A DNA stretch of 64,000 bases from Geosiphon pyriformis. Taxonomy: Eukaryota > Glomeromycota > Glomeromycetes > Archaeosporales > Geosiphonaceae. Both the position numbers and the translations under genes were made by a program. This document shows, piece by piece, positions 58,683-64,000 of this stretch. Position 1 is the stretch's first letter. Each line of letters starts with the position of its first letter. The stretch is from positions 853,187-917,186 of the forward strand of contig JAAOMT010000003.1 of the NCBI GenBank assembly GCA_016748015.1. Direction: 5' to 3'. The notes under the pieces were generated by a model, which made no database searches, had not been told where the DNA came from, and saw only the letters and a list, made by a program, of their open reading frames with translations.

Positions 58683-60045
58683 TTAATTCATCGAAGGCAA
58701 AAATTCACGACAATCTTTGAATGTGGTATCAAAATAAGGCCCAAAATGCACTGATGTTCCTTTACCATCAGTCCCAGAGTTACATTCCTGGAAAATGAAA
58801 ATTGAATTAATCAAGTCATCGCATGAATTCAAACATTCGAATAGTTTTGACCTAACATACCATATTTTCCCCAACTTTATCAATGGCATTTGGCAAGTAA
58901 CCAAAGCACTGAAACACATCATATCCTAATTCAAATCGATCAAAATCTTGTCTCGGACATTCACAGTCCTTGGGCACAATCCAAATCTCCCTTTCGTGAT
59001 GTTTGAAACGATAATTCTTCGGCAACAGGGGCATAAAATTTGGAATAAAATCATTTGAATGTGTAACACGGTAGACCGGCAAGCTACGATTAATATAGTC
59101 TGCAAAAACGGTGTTTCCGAGCCTTGGTTGACCAAAGCTAACTGCGACAAAATCAAAGTTTAAAAGATTATTTGTTTCTTCGGAAGAATATGAAAGAAAG
59201 GCTTCTTTCAGGAAAATTGCTGCCAAAACTGCGTAGACTTTTAAGTAGATAGTTAAATTTTCAAAAGAAAGTTTAAATTAAATGATGGAATCTAAAAGAC
59301 AAGATAAAATTTACTTTGAATTTTCAAATACCTCCTCCGATTCCATGTCCAGTGAAATAAATTTTAATATCTCCCGTTTCCAAAGTTTCAATGGCTTTGC
59401 TTAATCTTTGAGCAATCGGTAACATAAAATTCTGCACATCAGAGTACCATCCGTATTCCACAAGCGCACCCTCCACTTTTTGATATTTACTAAGCTGCAT
59501 TAAACTAGCAATCGATTCTTGCATCTCAGGACCAATAAAATATATGATTAAGTTTCGGCTTTTAAGATCAAGAAGAAAATTGGCTTCAAAATCGATAACG
59601 AAATTTTAATGATTGAATCAAATAAAGTCAATGAAAATCAATGAAGCTTCGTAATAATACCGTTTTTTTTTTTAGAGCCTATGCTACCCGGAGCGGAAGA
59701 GTAACAATAACCCATATTGGCATAACGAGCCATTTGGGCTAAGAAAAAGGTTTCGTTAACATTTACCGGGATTTTGGGTGGTGATACTGATGAGTTATAA
59801 GCGTGAAAAGGTTGTCCATCATCCATTGCAATTTTATTCGAAAAATTCCTCCGTTTGATATGTTGAGTAAATGAGTTTAAATGTCGTTTAAGCTTTTCCT
59901 TGGAAATACTGTTCTTTTCTTTCCTGTTTTGGACAATGTCTATTGGTTCTTTTAAAATAAAGCTCAATATATTTGCTATTATTACCATAATTCCCGTAAT
60001 CAAAAGAACTATTTTGATAATCAACCACCCTTTTTTTGAGTTCAT
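58683..60045 (-). CDS. Membrane-anchored lipase-fold protein lacking catalytic Ser (369 aa)
   Basis: Exons, in coding order: 60045-59661, 59583-59332, 59228-58861 and 58787-58683; introns are 73-103 bp and all phases agree. Class 3 lipase fold by collinearity with the gene at 24002. Residues 7-30 are one hydrophobic segment, so it may be a type II membrane protein or secreted. The nucleophile elbow is TGHGIGGG: the Ser codon is GGA at 59342-59344. The oxyanion motif FRGT is replaced by FIGPEM. The Asp (HSNDFIPN) and His (SVHFGPYF) are kept, as are FGQPRLGN and several Cys. Intron positions 1 and 2 are the same as in the active lipase. The frame is fully open with good splice sites, so it is probably an expressed pseudoenzyme rather than a dead gene. 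Confidence 0.85.
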
Positions 60046-60932
60046 ATTTAATGGGTTCAGTATTTTAGAAATAAGATAAGAGATTAAGTTGAAATTTGCC
60101 CTTTTTTTTATAGGTACCCAACAAAAATATTCTATTGTGATTAATCGTTGAAAATATTAGGCTGATCATTGTAAATCGAGGCAATCAAGTAAACTAAAGA
60201 AATGTTATAAGGCGAAAATAAAAACCCCTACAGCTTTAATCTTTAACTGAAATACTATTTACTTTTTAATGTTTGGAGTCATAACTTTCTTATCAAAAAT
60301 TTCAACTGAACTTGAAAGCGGCAATGATCAAATTTTTCTCACCACCAAAGGTCGTTATTTTTTCGACTTATTTTTTTTTTTTTTATATAAAAATTTATAT
60401 TGATCTAGATGAGAAACTCTATATCTGTGTATTTCAATATGTTAATTATGTAATACTTTTTTTCTTAGCTTTTATTTAATTTCATTTCAATCGAAAAACT
60501 TGATCGCAGTAATGAACTTCTGAGAGCATATTTTTTAAAGCTTCTGATGAAACAAGCAAACCTTTTTGTAGTATAAAATCTTTGAAAAATAGCTTTACAT
60601 TCCCAATTGCTCATGAAAAAACTTAGCCTTTGGATATTTTATTTTCAAAATGAATTGCATTCTATAGATTTCAGATCGATTTTATTAAAACGAACTGGAA
60701 ATTTGTGTTGGACTGAACTTTTAAATACGATTCCAAATATTAATATAGCTCAGGTGTATATTGATAAATCTAAATGTAAATTTGGATGAACTAGTCAGCA
60801 TTATAATATTTTTTAAATTGTTCTGAACATCCCATTTAATTTATTCTATTCTTTTGTTACTGAGTTTTGTTGGGGCTTCACCAAAAAAATTTGATTGTCT
60901 TTACTTTCTTTTAAAACTGCTCATTCCATAAA
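60046..60932. other. Intergenic DNA
   Basis: The upstream region of the lipase homologue. A plus-strand frame at 60607-60789 has no conserved features. Confidence 0.55.
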
Positions 60933-62573
60933 CTAATTATGTAAGTCAAGATCAAGACTATGAAGATTCCCACTTTTAGTGATGAACTGTCGAATCAGAT
61001 TTACAACCATCTCAGGTTGCTCTTCTGCAATATAATGTCCTCCATTTCTACGTGCAATTGATAAATTTGAAACATATTTTTCAAGATTTTCTAAACAGAG
61101 TGTTACATCCAAAGAAATATCCTGTTCTCCCTGAAATTAGGGGAAAAATATTAATATTACATTTGAAAAAAAATTTCGCACATTATCGATTTCTGAGTGA
61201 ATTCAAATGCTTACCCAAATTACTAAAGTAGGAATTCCAATGTAGCCTACTTGTTTTAATCCCCGAATCTTCTGATCTTGATAATAGCCTGTTCCTGCCC
61301 CACTTCGATAATAATTTAATGCGCCAGTTATAGCTGCGCCACCATCTACCATAAAAGCCGCTTTAAATAATTCTATATCTTCCTTCGTTAGAAATTCTTC
61401 GGGCATGTTTCGAAATGCCATATCCAAGAAGCCCAGATCTTTTATACAAAATAAGCTTTCGGCTATCGGAGATGGTAATTGAATAAGTCCGATATACGAA
61501 CTTTTCCTCAGTTGATTGAATAGTGGTAATAGTTTCGCGACGGACTGTCTCAGAGTTTGCTGAGGATTCCGAAATAATGATAAACAGGTACGAACATGAA
61601 ATACATCTTTTAATGACCGTAATATATTATCGTTCAATACGGCCATGTGAGGTGCGTTTATAATGACAAGTCGGTCAATATATCCCGCTCTATTGGCATC
61701 TTGTTCCCACTCCCAACTTTGCGCGGCAGCTTGCCATGCCAAAACACCACCCCTGAAATTCAAATTAAATTAAAACAGAAATTAGATGGAATAAAAAAGG
61801 TTATTCGTTGACTCACCAATCATGAGCCACGACACATGCCGCACGTCCATTATATGACAATTCATGAATAAAAGTACGAATATCGCTCAAAAGGTTCTCA
61901 GATGAGTATGCATTTACTTGGGTTGATTTAAAGCTGCCACCATATCCTCGCTGTTAAAAATAAAAATAAGGCAGTTAGCATAAAATGAAAGAATGATATT
62001 TAATATTATCGGCAAAGCAAATCATGAAATAATCTATTGACCATATCTATTGCCACAAGATGGAACTTCAAATCTTTCAATCCTTCTAGAGTATGCCGCC
62101 ATGCGTACCAAAACTTCATGCGGAGAAAATTCAAAGTTAGGTTCATTCTTAATCCATAGCATTGGAGAGAAAATCTCCCAGATCGAATGAATGGGAAACT
62201 CTATAAAGAATACCTGTGGGAAGCCATGCAGGAACAAGACCAAAGGCCCATTGATATCACCAGCTTCAAAGTAGTGAAAGATTTTATCTTCAATTTTGAG
62301 TGTTTTATGACTGCCATATGCTGTATCTCGAGTGAATAGTTTCGCCGCTACTACGCATTATTAATACTATTAGACGTTTAATAAAGGTTCAATTCCTAAG
62401 ATTCGAATATTTCACTCACGTTGGCGTCTATCCTTGATCCTCCATATGTTTTCCCGCGTTATTAGCCAGTCTTTCAATAACTTTAAGATAAATATGATAC
62501 CAACGACAACACCTACAATCACTAGCAGAATCTTTGATATAAAGCTGACGGCTTTGGAAAATGTCGGAACCAT
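60933..62573 (-). CDS. Membrane-anchored alpha/beta hydrolase, epoxide-hydrolase-like (six exons, 410 aa)
   Basis: Exons, in coding order: 62573-62420, 62350-62214, 62113-62042, 61950-61817, 61752-61215 and 61130-60933; all phases agree. Epoxide hydrolases open epoxides to diols through an Asp nucleophile. Residues 11-38 form an N-terminal membrane anchor, as in the EPHX3/4 type. The oxyanion motif HGFP is followed by WYAWRH, DMRGYGGS and the nucleophile elbow AHDWGG, whose Asp replaces the Ser of lipases. The lid region holds ALNYYRSG and SYIGLIQLP, which can supply the two ring-opening Tyr. The final acid is in GEQDISLD and the His in GGHYIAEEQPE. All expected catalytic residues are present. 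Intron 3 has an atypical GTCAAT donor but joins exactly in DMRGYG. Fatty-acid epoxides are possible substrates. Confidence 0.88.
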
Positions 62574-64000
62574 AAAGTTCAAAAAAAAAATTAAATTCGA
62601 AGAGAATATGAAGAAATAATGGAAGGTATTTACAATGAAAATGATCTAAATTTTTTAAGGATTGAATATTAATAAAATTATAATTTTCAAAGAGGGAATT
62701 TCCTAAATGATTTTGATAAAAATATAAACGCCATCAAATAATAAGATCAATAAACGATAAAAAACCCAGAGCATATTTCTCATGTGAATCAAAGAATTCA
62801 ACAACACAAATAACAGCTTTTTTGCTCGATATATTCATGATAACTTTCGTATTTACAGGTAAACAATGCAAAGGTGATCAATTTTGCTACGGAATCTTGT
62901 GAATTTGCGGCTTTATGGAATTTCAAAAACTGGTGAAAGACCTGAAACTTGTCACAGTGACTTATGCTGATCATCTCGTCAGAAATTGGCTAGATGTGAT
63001 TATATGAAGGATTCCCACGAATTCTGAGCTCGTTTTTGATTCCCTTAAGTAATTATTTGAAACGACACTTTGTTATCGGAGAATCACTAACGAAATATGA
63101 CGGCATTGGTCTGGGACCAAGCGAATCTTTTTTGATTGAGATCTTAAATAGTGATACTTTTTAATATCTTTAATGAGGGCAAATATAATTCCAGATTTTA
63201 AAACAAGGTAAAAAAAGGAATTGAAAAGATTTCTTTGATAGTCGCTAAAATGTGACCAGTATCCCCGGATTAATTTATAACGATTCGTAAATTTGTTGAT
63301 TGAAGAAATAATTACTTGCAATATTAAACATCAAAATATCTTAACTATCAGTTGATTGTTAAAACCGTTTAATATTTCCGAGTCTTGGAACCTGATTTTC
63401 CTATGGGATGATCGCAGCTTCATAGGATTACCCGCCCTTTGAGAGTTAGACTATTCCCAGTCTGACTAGTCCGAATTTCTTGGATTTCCCCGGCCTCACA
63501 CATATACCCGAAATAGCTTATTAGAAATAATGGTGTTAAACATAATATCTAGAAATAATAAGATGTTACCCACATTGGTTAATATAGTAATAATTGTTCT
63601 TTTGAATCTTTTTATTACGAGTTATTATTTTTAAATATGTTTTGTGCACAAAATTATTATTTGCAAACTTAAATCCTAAAATCGTATTTATTTTTTAAAT
63701 TTTTAATAAACAGTAAAAATTTTATTGCATTCATAAAAAAAAACATTACAAAAATAATTTATTGGTCTTAGAATAATTTGAAATTATTACATCTTACCAT
63801 ATTAGTCATATTTTTTATCTATAAACTTAAAAATTATTTGGATTTATTACATTTTAATGGTTTTGCATTTTACATTTTATGAAATAAATATTGTGTATTT
63901 TTATTTTAAAAAAAATAGCTATTAATCTTACTTAACATAATAAATATTTTTAATTTAATTATATTTTTTTACTTATATATTAAATTGTAACGTTGTTAGC
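62574..64000. other. Intergenic DNA to the right edge
   Basis: No supported gene. A GC-richer patch at about 63380-63520 has no tRNA fold that I can make out. The last 400 bases are very AT-rich. Confidence 0.55.

Noticed and set aside
63073-63321. 82-codon minus-strand frame
   Set aside because: Its composition fits chance in AT-rich DNA, and no motif or paralogue was seen.
63380-63520. GC-richer patch as a tRNA gene
   Set aside because: No cloverleaf with matched acceptor and T-arm could be drawn. No tRNA gene was recognised anywhere in the window.

Overview
This is a very AT-rich eukaryotic window from a draft assembly (one run of Ns, 35252-35562). Genes are separated by long AT-rich stretches full of microsatellites. 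They carry short GT-AG introns of about 70-190 bp. The content points to an early-diverging filamentous fungus, most likely an arbuscular mycorrhizal fungus (Glomeromycotina): many small Sel1-repeat genes, class 3 lipases, a proteinase K-type subtilase, a cAMP-receptor-like GPCR, decayed MULE (SWIM-type), Tc1 and pogo/Tigger transposons, and the remnant of an expanded kinase family. The assignment rests on remembered family distribution, not on a search.

Layout. 1-6.7 kb: no confirmed gene, many microsatellites. 6.7-12.7 kb: a 1.73-kb direct segmental duplication. Each copy carries a short Sel1 gene, frameshifted in the left copy and intact in the right, and a decayed MULE transposon lies between them. 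13.7-14.4 kb: another short Sel1 gene. 19.2-20.1 kb: a lipase pseudogene. 21.8-22.4 kb: an unrecognised basic, Ser-rich protein. 24.0-25.2 kb: a complete four-exon secreted lipase. 25.8-27.0 kb: a 391-residue Sel1 protein. 28.4-30.3 kb: a seven-exon secreted subtilase. 30.9-32.2 kb: a four-exon GPCR. 32.3-45 kb: an AT-rich, gene-poor block with a pogo/Tigger element and a Tc1-like relic. 45-47.6 kb: two convergent short Sel1 genes. 48.3-50.1 kb: a four-exon low-complexity protein. 52.2-52.7 kb: a decayed kinase-like sequence. 53.3-54.1 kb: a small secreted protein. 55.0-55.4 kb: a small basic protein. 57.5-58.1 kb: a Tc1 relic. 58.7-60.0 kb: a membrane-anchored lipase homologue. 60.9-62.6 kb: a membrane-anchored epoxide-hydrolase-like protein.

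Two points stand out. First, the lipase homologue at 58.7-60.0 kb and the pseudogene at 19.2-20.1 kb belong to a subfamily whose catalytic serine is replaced (GHG and GHA instead of GHS). Its first oxyanion motif is also changed, while the Asp and His remain, which suggests a lipase-fold pseudoenzyme. Second, four intact Sel1 genes of about 212-221 codons, plus one broken copy, share a conserved N-terminal module of about 55 residues before four Sel1 repeats. They form a compact, recently amplified family of kinase-less adaptors. The secreted hydrolases, the GPCR and the Sel1 adaptors fit an environment-sensing and host- or soil-interacting fungus, but nothing in the sequence shows that they work as one pathway.
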